From assembly GCF_000003815.2 (NCBI RefSeq), contig NC_049979.1, positions 34,754,575 through 34,818,574 on the forward strand: DNA of 64,000 nucleotides. Direction: 5' to 3'. Of the stretch, positions 12,901-23,052 are shown piece by piece. Each line of letters opens with the position of its first letter. Position 1 is the first letter of the stretch. Under the pieces are notes generated by a model. The model worked only from the letters and a program-made list of their open reading frames with translations, was not told where the DNA came from and did no database searches. The stretch is from Branchiostoma floridae (taxonomy: Eukaryota > Chordata > Leptocardii > Amphioxiformes > Branchiostomatidae). The translations under genes were made by a program, and so were the position numbers.

Positions 12901-15900
12901 TTGTCAAGAAGGTTATGTTTTCATATCTATACCATTTAATGCCACATCCCATGCACAATTGTACAATAATTATTTTCCCTGTTGGTTATCATAAGAACAC
13001 AAAACAATATGCATGTAGACTTTAGTCAAGGAAGTCTTTATTCACAGTCACATTCATCATAAACAGTTGACTACCGGTATTTCATCATACAAAATTGATG
13101 CAAACAATTTACATGTAGTTTCACAATCATTTATGATCAATGGCCCTACGTATTACATACTTATTTACAACTGTAGTGTTACACATTTTCTATTATTTGC
13201 ACCACAGTTAAACCATGAAATTGGTAATTGTACTGTACTTGCCATTGTTGTCCACTGGTGCAGATATGTACAATGCACATATAGTGTTCAGCTGCAGTTT
13301 TAAGTCAGTTCATTTCAGTCTATTTCCACCATGTCAAGAGGCTGTTCATTTGGAGCCAGACTTGGTGTGTTTTGTCCATGTGCAGGACCTTCCTGTACAT
13401 TTGGGGCATCTCCTGTTCCAGCTTGGTCTCCCTGTGGGTTCACACGGTTTCCCAGTATCATGGTGACAAGTGTCTGACGGATGCTTGTCAGTTGTTGCCT
13501 GATTGCATTCCTTATGTCCGCTGTCCGTATGAGCGTAGCCATTGGGTTAATTACTGAGTTCAGCGAGAACCCTGCAAGCATAGCCGGACCTCTATTACTA
13601 GGACAGAAATCGGGGAAGATTTTGCATACTGCCACAAATAGGAAGGGTAGCAGCCAGAAGACAAAAGACACCACTACATGAATCATTACAGTCCTGGCTT
13701 TGTACACTCTTTCTTCATATTTCCTCTGTGCCTCCTCTTGTGCAGTGTTGTTTGGCTGATGATCACCCCCCTCCCTGCTTTGTACAACTACAAGACCACT
13801 TTGTCCTTGAACCCCCGGAAGCACCCCTGCCTGTTCAAGCCTTCTCTTTTCTCGTTCTCTGATCGCCACATACACGCTTATGTTTGTGAACAACATGACC
13901 GTGCACAGCAAGATCAGTATAGATGCACAAGTGATGACAAAGGCTATGGGATAGTATGAAATGCAGATACCAGTGGTCAGGGTCTGCATATGGATACAGT
14001 TCCAGCCCATACTGGGTGAGAAGGCAAGCAGTGAGAAAACGACCCATGAAACTGTCATAGCTACAACTGCACGCAGTTTGGCACTGTCAGCATGGATGTG
14101 GAAGTATATAGGATGTCTTACAGCAACATAGGAGTCAACAGACAATAGAGATAGAACTGATGCTGAAGTCATCTGAGCAAATATGATAAAGTTGAAATAA
14201 TTCAATACAAGTTCATACATTAGGGTGTGTCCTACATGGCCTACCGTGCGATATATAAGTCCAACGCCTGCGAAAACATCTGTGACTGTCAGATTTGCCA
14301 GGTAGAAGTAGATCGGCCTGTGGAGCTCTCTCGTTCCGATGATTCCCAAGAGCACGACAGAATTACTGATGATGATGAGAAGTCCCATCAGCCAAAAGAC
14401 AACGTCAGTCCCTGTTCCCAATCTCACAATGTCCTCGTGCATGGAACAGGCTTCGTTGGCTTGTGCGATGGATGCGGTGTTGTTCTGTAGATGCCACTTG
14501 TAGCAGGACGCAAAGTTTGGAAACTCAGGAGCAGAGGTCTCCTTAGTGAGCATCCAAGGGTCGGAGCTGTTGTTGAACATGGTGGAGCTGATTCTTGTCA
14601 TCTGCAGTCTGAGGCAAGTTGCGAGATTCCGGAGTTCAAGAGAACTCTGATGCAGTTTGCGACCGGCTAAGAAGGCGGGAGCAACGATGCATGCACAGCT
14701 GTACCTGATCCTAACACTAACAGGCTCGATTCTGCGTGAGAGCGTAGAGCGTCACAACAGCGCTTGCGCAGTGAGACTTCCGTTGGCTGTTACCAATTTG
14801 GGCATCACAGCATTATCACTGAGCCTCTTGTGTGCAATGTGTGCAGTAATTGTGTATGTATTGAAAAGATTTCAATGCTTCTAACATGATGGGTCGTTAC
14901 CATTGAAACGGCATTTCTAAGGCAGGAAAAATATTATAATGAGTGTATTTATGGTGATTAAGATATTATACTCTCAAAGCAGCGTGAAAAAGACATCATG
15001 AATGCCTTACTGATAACCATCCAATACAGATGAGTTTGCTTTGAGCTTTAAAAGAAGAACCCCTCTTCTCCTGGATAGAAATAAATGTTCGTTGTAACAG
15101 CAATGTCATCCTACTATTCAAAGAACAGTAACAGTCATTAGTTTGAATTCCAGCCTCTCAGAGATGGCCTGCAGGAAAGTTTCAATAAAAGGCAACACAG
15201 GTTGCTAATGACTTTATTCAAAGAACTACCATAACTGTCGTTAGTTTGAATTCCAACCGCTCAACGATATCCTTCATAAAAAAAAAGTTTCAGTTTGAAA
15301 GGCAGGAAATGAGTTTGCTTCAAGCTTTGTAATTAGGAAGCATCTCCTGTGTTATCATCATGGGCCATGGTTTCTTGAGTTCTGGAATTTGCTATACTGT
15401 ATATACATGTATGGTCATGATTTTTGAGTGGTAGATACCTCTTGGGATAGAGAGTTATCAGAGGTGTAGGTGGGCTCCCTACTAGTAGCAACTTTTTTGG
15501 AAGGAGTCGGTTTAGTCTCAGCTTTGGAAGAGAATGCAATGTAACTCAAGAAAAGGTTCCGGAGAATCATCAACACACAACAACCAACAGCCCTTCATTT
15601 TCAACCTGTTGTCTCATGTTTCACATTATATGATACTATTTATTTTACAAAACTTGACATGCCACTAGAAACACATTTAGACTGCGAAAATACAAACTAA
15701 TGCAATAAAAATGAATTTCGTATATAGTTCAATTTGGAATAATTTACCACAAGCGTTACAGTCCTGCAGATGCCTTCTATATATACTATACCAATCAGTG
15801 ATATGTACTTTGTCAGTACCATTAATCATAGATGCATGACATTTATGTAGTTTGTATGTCCTTGTTGTTATGTTGCCTTCAGGAATATCAGCTACTCAGT

Positions 15901-18900
15901 ATTTATTATGTATTATGTTAAAAATACGAAAAGTTAGCTTGAGTGATGCTTGTCCGTGTTGCATTACAGATCAACAGAGACGTGGTGCGTCCCCACGTGC
16001 CGACCCTGATCCAAGCCCTGTTAGAGTCCTTCAAAGATGACAGCTGGCCTGTCAGGGACGGCAAGTCATTCCTTAGCGTTGTTAAAATGTATCGGACAGT
16101 GTATTCTGCATTATGCAGAAATGTTTGTGGAAGTTTTATGTTTGCGGTTTTCCCGGTGGCTACTTCACCGCGAACTTAAAACCACCGTGAACATTTTTTT
16201 CCATTATACTAGTACTAGTAGTACAATCATATATGTGACTACACTATATTGCGCTACCGCAAACTGAAAACCATAACGAACACTCTATTTTTCTGCTACC
16301 ACCAAAGCAAATCCCCACGAACTTAATGCATTTAGTACAACTATCCTTTCCCTTTAGTGTAACACCCCATCTTCTATATATCTGTATATACTGTAAATGC
16401 ATTTAAGTTCGCGGGAATTTAATTTCGCGGTAGCGGGGAAAATGACTTTTCGCGATGGCTTTAATTTCGTGGTAACACCATAGACTGCAGTCTAATACCA
16501 TAATAGAAAAATGTTCGCGACGGTTTTAAGTTCGCGGTGAAGTTGTCACTGCGAAAACCGCGAACATTAATCCACCGCGAACATTTCTGCATTTACAGTA
16601 GCTCTTACACTGAATGGCCTGTCACAACTAACGTTAGACCGTCTAGCTGCAAGCGTTTTTAAATTAGCATTTTCAAATTATTGAATGAGGGTAACCCTAA
16701 TATTATTTACTACTGTATTTAAATTTTAATTATATGGAATTCCTTTGCTTCCACTCTTTTTTGGCAACTTCATAGGGCAGAGGCATTTTTGCCCCTTGTG
16801 TATATTTTTGTAAGAATAGTCCTGCTACAGTATCTAATCTCCAAGCAGATCCTACGGTAGCATAAAACAGTATCAAAAGCTGCCAGAGGAGTGAAGCCGG
16901 CCTAAGCTAGTTTTATGCTACCGTAGGATCTGCTGGTAGCAAAACACACTCCTAAGCCGGCTTCACTCCTCTGGCAGCTTTGGATACTGTTTATGCTACG
17001 TAGGACTGTTTGGAGATACAGTATCTTCTCAATCAGATTTCTGTTTTCTCTCTCAATCATATCATGTTTATGTCTTCCCCCCCTCCAGCTGCATGTGTAG
17101 CTTGTGGAAACTTTATCCAGTGCTTCCCCGAGGAGTGCAGGTAAGGAGGGAGTTTTGGCCTTCTGCATGTTGCCTTTTGTACGATTTGCAAAGAAATATT
17201 TTGCATTCGATCTCTGTATCATGGTGTGTATGCTTGATGAACACTGACGACAAAAATATCTCACAGGCTACATTTTGTATAGTTGCTATGAATCCAAAAT
17301 TAAATGGCATTGTGCTTCTGGATTTACACAAATGAGTCAATAATTGTATAATGTCTATTATGCCTAAACACCACAAAAGACTGTCGTGTGTAAGCAAGTC
17401 GGCCAACGATGAGATGATTGTTCCTCTTATCCTGGAACTGTAGTTGCTGACCTTCCAGCTTTTATATCTGTTCTTGTCTTGTTTTTCCCCTTGCAGGCCA
17501 CAGATGGACAGTTTGTACCCACTGTTTTTTGCTAATCTCCAAGACAACATCCCATCGGTGAGACAGGGGGCAGCTGTAGCACTGGCCAATGTTGCCAGGG
17601 CCTATGGTAAGTCCAGTCTCTGATCAGGAACAGATACAGAATACTGTCATTCCAAATGGCTAAAGGTGCACTCTCACTGCACTTGTGTCAAGCTTGTGCA
17701 GGGCTCGAAATACCACCTGCATATGCATGTTAGTGCAGGTAAAATTGGAGCTGTGCAGGTATTTCTGGTGTCTACCTGCACCTAACCTGCACTGGTCCAT
17801 GTACTGGGATTTAACATAACTGTCCTATGATGTAGGTGTATGTGGATTGTTATTAGCTGCATTGACTGTTACCACCTATTAGTTATGAAAGAAAACATAG
17901 CAATGGTTCCTCAACAATTTCAGTATGACCCATACTTCCTAAATGAGTGGTGCAGGTAAAATTTGTCTGGTGCAGGTAACTTTCACCAGTGCAGAGCCCT
18001 GTTGTGTCACTGCGGGGTTTGAATTTCAGAGATAACAAGCGAATTTTCTTACTTTTTGTGTATTCTGCCCTACTCTTACGTATTACGCAATATCCAAATT
18101 ATTAAAAAAATCGGAGAAAATAACAAAACAGCGTTGCAGTGAACGAACCCTGCAGTAACACAAGCTTGACACATGTACAAGTGCAGTGAGAGTGCACCTC
18201 TACATGTAACATCAAGTACGGTTCCTTATATTGATAAATTAAATTAAATGTATTATGACTGTATAGTCAGTGTAAAATGCTGTTTTTGAATTATCCTAAT
18301 CTATATTAAATTTTCATGTCAACTATGACATCTGCTTCTGAATCAGTACTTCAGTATTGACCATGTAGAAGAAGCTTTTTGGTCATGGCTATCTTCTTGG
18401 GAGCCCATGTTGTTGACTTTCGTTGTAAAATCCGATATTTGAAGATTATGAAAAAGATGCATTTTCATGTCATGAAATTCAGATTTTTAGAATGGATTGG
18501 GAGAGATTTTTGTTTATTGCAATAAGCAAATTTCCGTCCAGGGATGGGCGCTGAAGACCGCCCTGCTTTAGGCACCAAATTTGTATTCAATTTAGTTGCA
18601 TGGTTAGGCAGTATAGATATGTAGAGATTCTGAAGGTTAATTTGTGTTCTTCACACATGTCCTTTTTTAACATCAGGAGCCGAGTCTCTACAGTTCCTAC
18701 TCCAGAAGGCGCGGGAAGGTTTAGAGGGAATAGAGAACCAGCCAGCGTCTACAGAGAAATACTCCGGACTAGACAAGGGCCCGGCCACCTACGGAGTCGT
18801 CAAGAAACTTCGAGACAATGACATGGACTTGCACACCAACCAAACGGTCAGTTCTTTATATGTAGTAGTATCCATTGTTTTTGTTTGTACAGGGCCACTG

Positions 18901-21900
18901 GCTATGTGCATGTACGTCCCATCAGGGGAGCACATCCGAAACAGGGCTACATGTACGTACTCATTTTCCTAGTCGAGTAGGGAAATACATGTACTAGGTG
19001 TTAACATTGTCATACATTGTCACTGATGCAATTGTTGTGCAATAAATCATCATCATCATCATCTTTCCCAAGGGCACAACATTGGGGCTTGTGAGGGATT
19101 CGAACCAAGAATCTATAGATTCTACTTAGTCAATAACCTAGAACACAACACTACCTTGCTACTACATTTCTAGTTTCATTCTGTTGACTCCTCCTTGCAC
19201 CATTGGTCGACTTGATTTAGTATTTTACAGACAGTTGATACCTGTGTTTTTCACTGTCATTTTTGAGTCTTGGTTCCCCCATGTGTAATTCTTATAATTG
19301 ATATCAAGGCGAGGTTTTGGCCGGGGTGTGTGTGTGTGTGTGTGGACAGTACTATGGCTGGGATTTGGGCTGCTGTAAGAAATCCTGGGCTCTTAACACC
19401 CCCCCCCCCCCATTCAAAACCTCACCTTAGAGACTTTGTGTGTGTTGACCAGCTTGTCTCCTCCATGTTAACACACAGATGTACTCGTGTGGGTCGCTTG
19501 CACCCAAGATGGGGCGTGGCCGGACTGGTGGCTGCATGGACCACCAGTTCAGGAAACCTGCAGAACCATGGGAGCTCACGGAGGGGTAAAAGCACATTGT
19601 TTGCAATTTGTTTGTTTGTTTGCTTGAATCTTTGTTTATACACAAGAAATTAAAACTGGCCTGCTTCTCATTGAGGTCATGAGGGATGAGGTTACCATAA
19701 TGTTCCAACAAGATAAAAATATATAGTCCTACATGTGTATATTATAACAAATATACCATAAACATAATAATATATGTAATCCTTACACATACTGCTACAT
19801 ACATGTAGGTAGCTACTCAATGTGCTTACGCATAATGCTAGGTCACCTTTATCTACAAGGGTATTGGGGATATCAATATTTTCAACATATTCCTATATTT
19901 AAAGGAAAGCATCAGAAAATCTTCAATTCATTATTTTCCAGCAGTTATTTACCCCGGGAACAGAAAATAAAGTGAGAGGCGAGTTTCTGTGCTATCTGTT
20001 TTGGCACGAAAAGGAGATCGTTCGATATGTAGCGATCAAGGGTATGTTGTCAGAGGAAAATTTTTTTTACTGTCACTGCCAGTTGGACAACTGTGAATTC
20101 AGCCAAAATTCGTGGAAGCTTACGTGTAATTATCGCTGTGCTGTCCGGAAAGGAGAAGGTAAAAACTGACTCGAACTCGCTCCTGTAACAGTCCAGAATG
20201 GCACGGTGCGTGAACCTCCCCCAAGTCCATTGTTTTCATTTCGTGCCGTCGCGCGGTTCACTCGCAGACAAGCCCATTCATGTTCAGTTTCCCGGGGACT
20301 ATGGCTTCGTAGACAGCTCATAACGCGACTTACAGGTCCACGAAGTTAATTGTCTTCTAACAACGAACTGGATTCCAGAATGGCGGTGTGATTTCCCGCC
20401 GAAGGGACCGAGGTTCCCCGAACAAATGGCTGGCATGGCCAGAAGTTTCAATTCTGATTTGTGACGTCAGAGCGCAGGCAATCAGAACGAGGCAATTACG
20501 TCATCGGCCAGCGCGGCGGGAGAGGGGAGGAAAGCGCGAAGTTCAAACGTGTCTACAGGGTCATATTGGGCGGATTAATGTAAAAATTGACGTACATCAA
20601 CTTTTTAATGAGTAAACTGCTGGAAAATAATGAATTGAAGATTTTCTGATGCTTTCCTTTAACTACATGTACTATGAAACCACGTGTATTGGCAAAAACA
20701 TGAAAAATATTAAGTTGGACTTTGGTTCACTCAGTCATTTCACTGAATACAAATTAAAGTCTCTTACAGTGTTGGGGTCGTAAGTGTGTCTAGTGGTAGA
20801 TTGTTCCTGCAATTTGGCCACAGGTATCTCCTGTTACAGTATCTTCTGGTAGTTTCTTGCTTGTAGTCATCACTTGTAGTTATCATCACCATTGCCAAGA
20901 ATATGTGTTTTTTGGGTCTGTGTGTTTGTCAACAACATACATGTACAAATTGTAACTCAAGAGGTACAAAAATGTATCTATGGAAGGATTGTTATGATCA
21001 TAGTGAGGATGATACAGGCAAGGATCAGATTGTACACAACTTCCCCTCCGCAGCTGTGTGCACCTGCTGGCTGAGTTATCCCAGATCCCGGCAGCTGTAC
21101 AGCAGGTGGCAGAGCTGCTGCCCCTTGTCGCCCAGGCAGCTGCAAAGCACCACTACCCACAACACCCGGTTCTGCTGGAAACCGTCTGCAAACAGGTATG
21201 CCAACAGCTGAGAACCATCAGGGAGGGGGTAGAAAATCTCTCTCTTAAGAAAGGCTTACGTAAGACCTGTAGAAAATATCTATTTGCATGCAACACAATC
21301 GTGATACATGTAGTACAATATCAAATGTAAATTTTACGCTAGAATTAAATTTCAGAACATCTTGTTTTAGGATGAGTATTGTTTTAAATGTGCTTGTGAC
21401 ACCATAGTTTTGACCATATCTGTGTTTTCTTATGCATTTGTGGGTAAAACAGAATGGTGTTGAAACTATTTTAGTGGAAAATGGTACTTCTACACTGTAC
21501 TTTGAGATTATCTATTCTTTTATCGCTCCTGTATTTTTCCAGCTTCCAGTGATAGGAAGGGGAGTGAGTAAGCAGTTGTTCAAGAAGAAGTTAGAAGATT
21601 TCCTGGATCCCATCTTTTACAGCTTGGTGAGTGACCATGTGCAATTATGTACCTTGTAGTTTCCAGTATATTGGCTCATTAGTGAGAATTTGTAAAATCA
21701 GAAGAGAGATTTTGACAAAAATGATGCAATACAATGTAGTTTTCTAATTTGAACTCCAATTTTGGGCTTTCAGAAAGACCAAATAAGTTTAATTTGTTGA
21801 TGTAAAAAGTGTAAAGAAAAAAGTAAACATTTTTAATATAATTGTAGTAAGGTGTGTAATGGGTTTTGCTGACATTCCACTTTAATCATGACCATGAACC

Positions 21901-23052
21901 CCAATTGTTTTCTGTGTGCCCATTCTCCCAAACAACTATCTAGCCCTGTTGTGTGTCACAGAAAATTGGTTTAATTTGCTGATGTGAACTTGTTGACAAT
22001 GTGTTCTTTTCTGTCTTCCTTTTAGTCCAGTGATAACCAGCTGACGTGCAGCGCGGCTGCGGAGTGCCTGCTGCAGCTGTCCCACTTCCTGGGCCCAAAC
22101 ATCCTGCGGGGGAGGGTGGAGATGCACAACCCACAGTTAGTATTCCCTCGTTGATTTATTTATGAAGATTTACCATTGTGTGGAAGGGTTGAAGCCTCAA
22201 AACTCAAAATTAAAATGGAAAAGAAAAACCTAAAAAATATCATTTTCAGCACCATGGACAGGTACAAAATTATTTTCAGCTAAAAGGCAATTTTGGTCTC
22301 ATCACGTGAGATTATGAATCTAAGTATGACTATAACCTTTTCAAGATGTCAATCCTGACTGTAACTGTGTAAGGTTTAATCCACTCGCAAAGGGGCAGAC
22401 CCCTACTGTCTTTCAAATTCATATATGTGTTGTGGGTACTTTGCCGTCCTCGCGTTGTGGTTCCCCTCAAACATTCATGGGGCCTCCAACTTAACGTAAC
22501 ATTTGAGAAGACAACTAGCCTTTACTAGGCTCCACAGGTCGCTGGAAAAATAGTAGAAATTGGCCAAATAAGACAGAAAACAGGCCAGAGGAGTTAGTAC
22601 AGTTTGTAAACTAAGGCTGGCCAACACCCATAGGCCAATTAATTCCTATCAGGCTTTTATTCCTCCTCCTCCTCTTCATCATCATCATTTATTCCTTTTA
22701 TTCCTAACTTGGCCAAAGTCCCCTATTCGGCCAGGCGGGAGTTTGGTCTAGACTAGAATACATCCCTAATGGAAGCTACATGTAGGTTCTGACTCTTTTT
22801 CAAGTAAGGAAATAGGTGTAAATCTTGTTGTCCACCTCAGCCTGTAAACTGTGCCATTAGCTTCATTCAAAATTTGTCCTTCGTTATTATTTGTGATACC
22901 ATTTTTTATACAAGACTTGCACCAGTTTGTGAAAAGGTTAAAGCATTGTTCAAAGAAATAGCAATCATATACATCCATCTTACTTTTTTTTTTGCAGTTA
23001 CCTGGATCAGCTTGACAAGATAGCACCTGGACATCCATCTTCTATAATGTGA
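6914..23052 (+). CDS. HEAT/ARM-repeat protein of 678 aa, 17 exons, function unknown
   Basis: Exons: 6914-7217, 8317-8492, 8654-8724, 9674-9840, 10894-10991, 11489-11598, 11913-12015, 12422-12508, 15970-16060, 17089-17140, 17497-17606, 18677-18846, 19479-19585, 21054-21195, 21543-21626, 22026-22135, 22998-23052. All phases close and give one frame from MAQEILESLCSAKKLDRDRG to a stop after PGHPSSIM. Amphipathic helical repeats typical of HEAT proteins run through most of the chain, for example SFKDDSWPVRDAACVACGNF and DNIPSVRQGAAVALANVARA. A conserved-looking loop with MYSCGSLAPKM, GGCMDHQFR and PWELTEG (exon 13) is not a HEAT unit and may be a family signature. There is no signal peptide or membrane segment, so a soluble scaffold is likely. 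The intron after exon 9 uses a GC donor (16061-16062). The intron 12509-15969 contains a GPCR gene on the opposite strand. I do not recognise a named orthologue. Confidence 0.85.
7450..7479. repeat. (GTT)n microsatellite
   Basis: Ten uninterrupted GTT triplets in intron 1 of the HEAT-repeat gene. Confidence 0.9.
7735..7905 (-). mobile_element. Fragment of a Penelope-like terminal repeat with a decayed hammerhead motif
   Basis: On the minus strand the segment reads GTAGTGAATTCTACCTGAAAC, part of the stem II and GAAAC portion of a hammerhead ribozyme, followed by ATCTGACCATTTCC and CAGTTGCTTG. The second core element is CTAAAGA instead of CTGANGA. The same layout is better preserved at 49770-49870. 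Assignment to Penelope-like retroelements rests on the known presence of such ribozymes in that group. Confidence 0.45.
7938..8252 (-). mobile_element. TGCAGGTA-rich MITE, copy 1 (5-bp TSD TTCAG)
   Basis: Ends are CAGGGCTAATGAAATAC and, inverted, GTATTTCAAGCACTG. The element is flanked by the exact 5-bp direct repeat TTCAG (7933-7937 and 8253-8257). Internally it carries many CAGGTA/TACCTG hexamers. It is in opposite orientation to the three other copies (10131, 11050, 17699). Confidence 0.75.
8804..9100 (-). mobile_element. LINE 3' fragment, same family as 2145-3945
   Basis: On the minus strand it carries a decayed C-terminal coding end (KFLFL...LDKP...) and the 3' UTR with ACCTGTACCTAGCCC and ACAATAAAGGTC, then an ATTC repeat, matching the tail of the LINE near 3890-3945. 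It lies in intron 3 of the HEAT-repeat gene. Confidence 0.7.
9110..9180. repeat. Imperfect (GTGA)n simple repeat
   Basis: Runs of GTGA with interspersed GCAA units, adjoining the LINE fragment in intron 3. Confidence 0.7.
10131..10461 (+). mobile_element. TGCAGGTA-rich MITE, copy 2 (5-bp TSD GTTAC)
   Basis: Left end CAGGGCTCGAAATACC, right end GTATTTCGAGTCCTG, flanked by exact GTTAC repeats at 10126-10130 and 10462-10466. It lies in intron 4 of the HEAT-repeat gene. The ends and base composition recall hAT elements, but the duplication length is 5, not 8. Confidence 0.8.
11050..11406 (+). mobile_element. TGCAGGTA-rich MITE, copy 3 (5-bp TSD TGTAY)
   Basis: Terminal CAGGGCTCGAAATACCA and inverted GTATTTCGAGCCCTG, flanked by TGTAT (11045-11049) and TGTAC (11407-11411). 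It begins 58 bp after the end of exon 5 of the HEAT-repeat gene. Confidence 0.75.
13037..13042 (-). terminator. Poly(A) signal of the nested GPCR gene
   Basis: AATAAA on the minus strand, about 275 bp after the GPCR stop codon, inside the host gene's intron. Confidence 0.5.
13315..14601 (-). CDS. Intronless class A GPCR, EDG/cannabinoid/melanocortin-type (428 aa)
   Basis: Seven hydrophobic helices are visible. TM1 carries SNSVV (N80), TM2 LANLTVTD (D108), ICL2 VDSYVAVRHP, TM4-ECL2 SPSMGWNCI, TM6 FWLLP and TM7 SVINPMATLI. PSxGWNC, the absence of a Cys at the start of TM3 (position 3.25 is Val) and two Cys inside ECL2 (C202, C213) are typical of the lysophospholipid/cannabinoid/melanocortin cluster, whose ligands are mainly lipids or peptides. 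The N-terminus has several N-glycosylation sites and no signal peptide. Two key motifs are altered: DRY is D156-S157-Y158 and NPxxY is N352-P353-M-A-T356. Constitutive or non-G-protein signalling is possible but unproven. The gene sits wholly inside the host intron 12509-15969 on the other strand. MFNNSS seven codons later is an alternative start. Confidence 0.9.
   Translation of the reverse strand: MTRISSTMFNNSSDPWMLTKETSAPEFPNFASCYKWHLQNNTASIAQANEACSMHEDIVRLGTGTDVVFWLMGLLIIISNSVVLLGIIGTRELHRPIYFYLANLTVTDVFAGVGLIYRTVGHVGHTLMYELVLNYFNFIIFAQMTSASVLSLLSVDSYVAVRHPIYFHIHADSAKLRAVVAMTVSWVVFSLLAFSPSMGWNCIHMQTLTTGICISYYPIAFVITCASILILLCTVMLFTNISVYVAIREREKRRLEQAGVLPGVQGQSGLVVVQSREGGDHQPNNTAQEEAQRKYEERVYKARTVMIHVVVSFVFWLLPFLFVAVCKIFPDFCPSNRGPAMLAGFSLNSVINPMATLIRTADIRNAIRQQLTSIRQTLVTMILGNRVNPQGDQAGTGDAPNVQEGPAHGQNTPSLAPNEQPLDMVEID
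16100..16336. mobile_element. GTAAATGCA/TTCGCGG MITE, decayed copy
   Basis: Contains CTTCACCGCGAACTTAAAAC and the ACCGC-rich right half of the family, with eroded ends. It begins about 40 bp after the GC splice donor of exon 9 of the HEAT-repeat gene. Confidence 0.55.
16389..16600. mobile_element. GTAAATGCA/TTCGCGG MITE, full copy (212 bp)
   Basis: Ends are TACTGTAAATGCATTTA and its complement TAAATGCAGAAATGTTCGCGG-like right arm closing in CATTTACAGTA. The interior alternates TTCGCGG and CCGCGAA motifs. Related copies lie at 35532, 51632 and 53014. Confidence 0.8.
16835..17018. mobile_element. CTCCAAGCAGA-family MITE with internal repeats
   Basis: The left end TAATCTCCAAGCAGATCC is followed by TACGGTAGCATAAA. 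The right part repeats these inverted, ending TTTGGAGATA. The interior (GAGTGAAGCCGG, TCCTCTGGCAGC) also occurs in the copy at 54971-55145. It ends 70 bp before exon 10 of the HEAT-repeat gene. Confidence 0.65.
17664..18199. mobile_element. Inverted-repeat element, split by a nested MITE
   Basis: The left arm AGGTGCACTCTCACTGCACT is mirrored at the right end (18179-18199). The left arm is interrupted at 17699 by the TGCAGGTA-rich MITE (to 18001), so this element is older than the inserted one. It occupies intron 11 of the HEAT-repeat gene. Confidence 0.65.
17699..18001 (+). mobile_element. TGCAGGTA-rich MITE, copy 4 (5-bp TSD TTGTG), nested
   Basis: Left end CAGGGCTCGAAATACCAC, right end GAGCCCTG, flanked by exact TTGTG repeats (17694-17698 and 18002-18006). 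The right inner region is shorter than in copies 2 and 3. Confidence 0.8.
19060..19180 (-). mobile_element. tRNA-type SINE fragment
   Basis: On the minus strand the segment carries a B-box-like GGTTCGAATCCCTC and then GTTGTGCCCTTGGGAAAG, the signature shared with copies at 32040, 35255, 36540 and 62190. Confidence 0.5.
19903..20658. mobile_element. Non-autonomous piggyBac-like element, TTAA target
   Basis: Terminal inverted repeats of about 45 bp begin AGGAAAGCATCAGAAAATC on both ends, and the element is flanked by TTAA at 19899-19902 and 20659-20662. The 756-bp interior is GC-richer than its surroundings and has no transposase frame I can recognise. It lies in intron 13 of the HEAT-repeat gene. 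TTAA targets are also used by Kolobok elements, so the superfamily is tentative. Confidence 0.75.
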
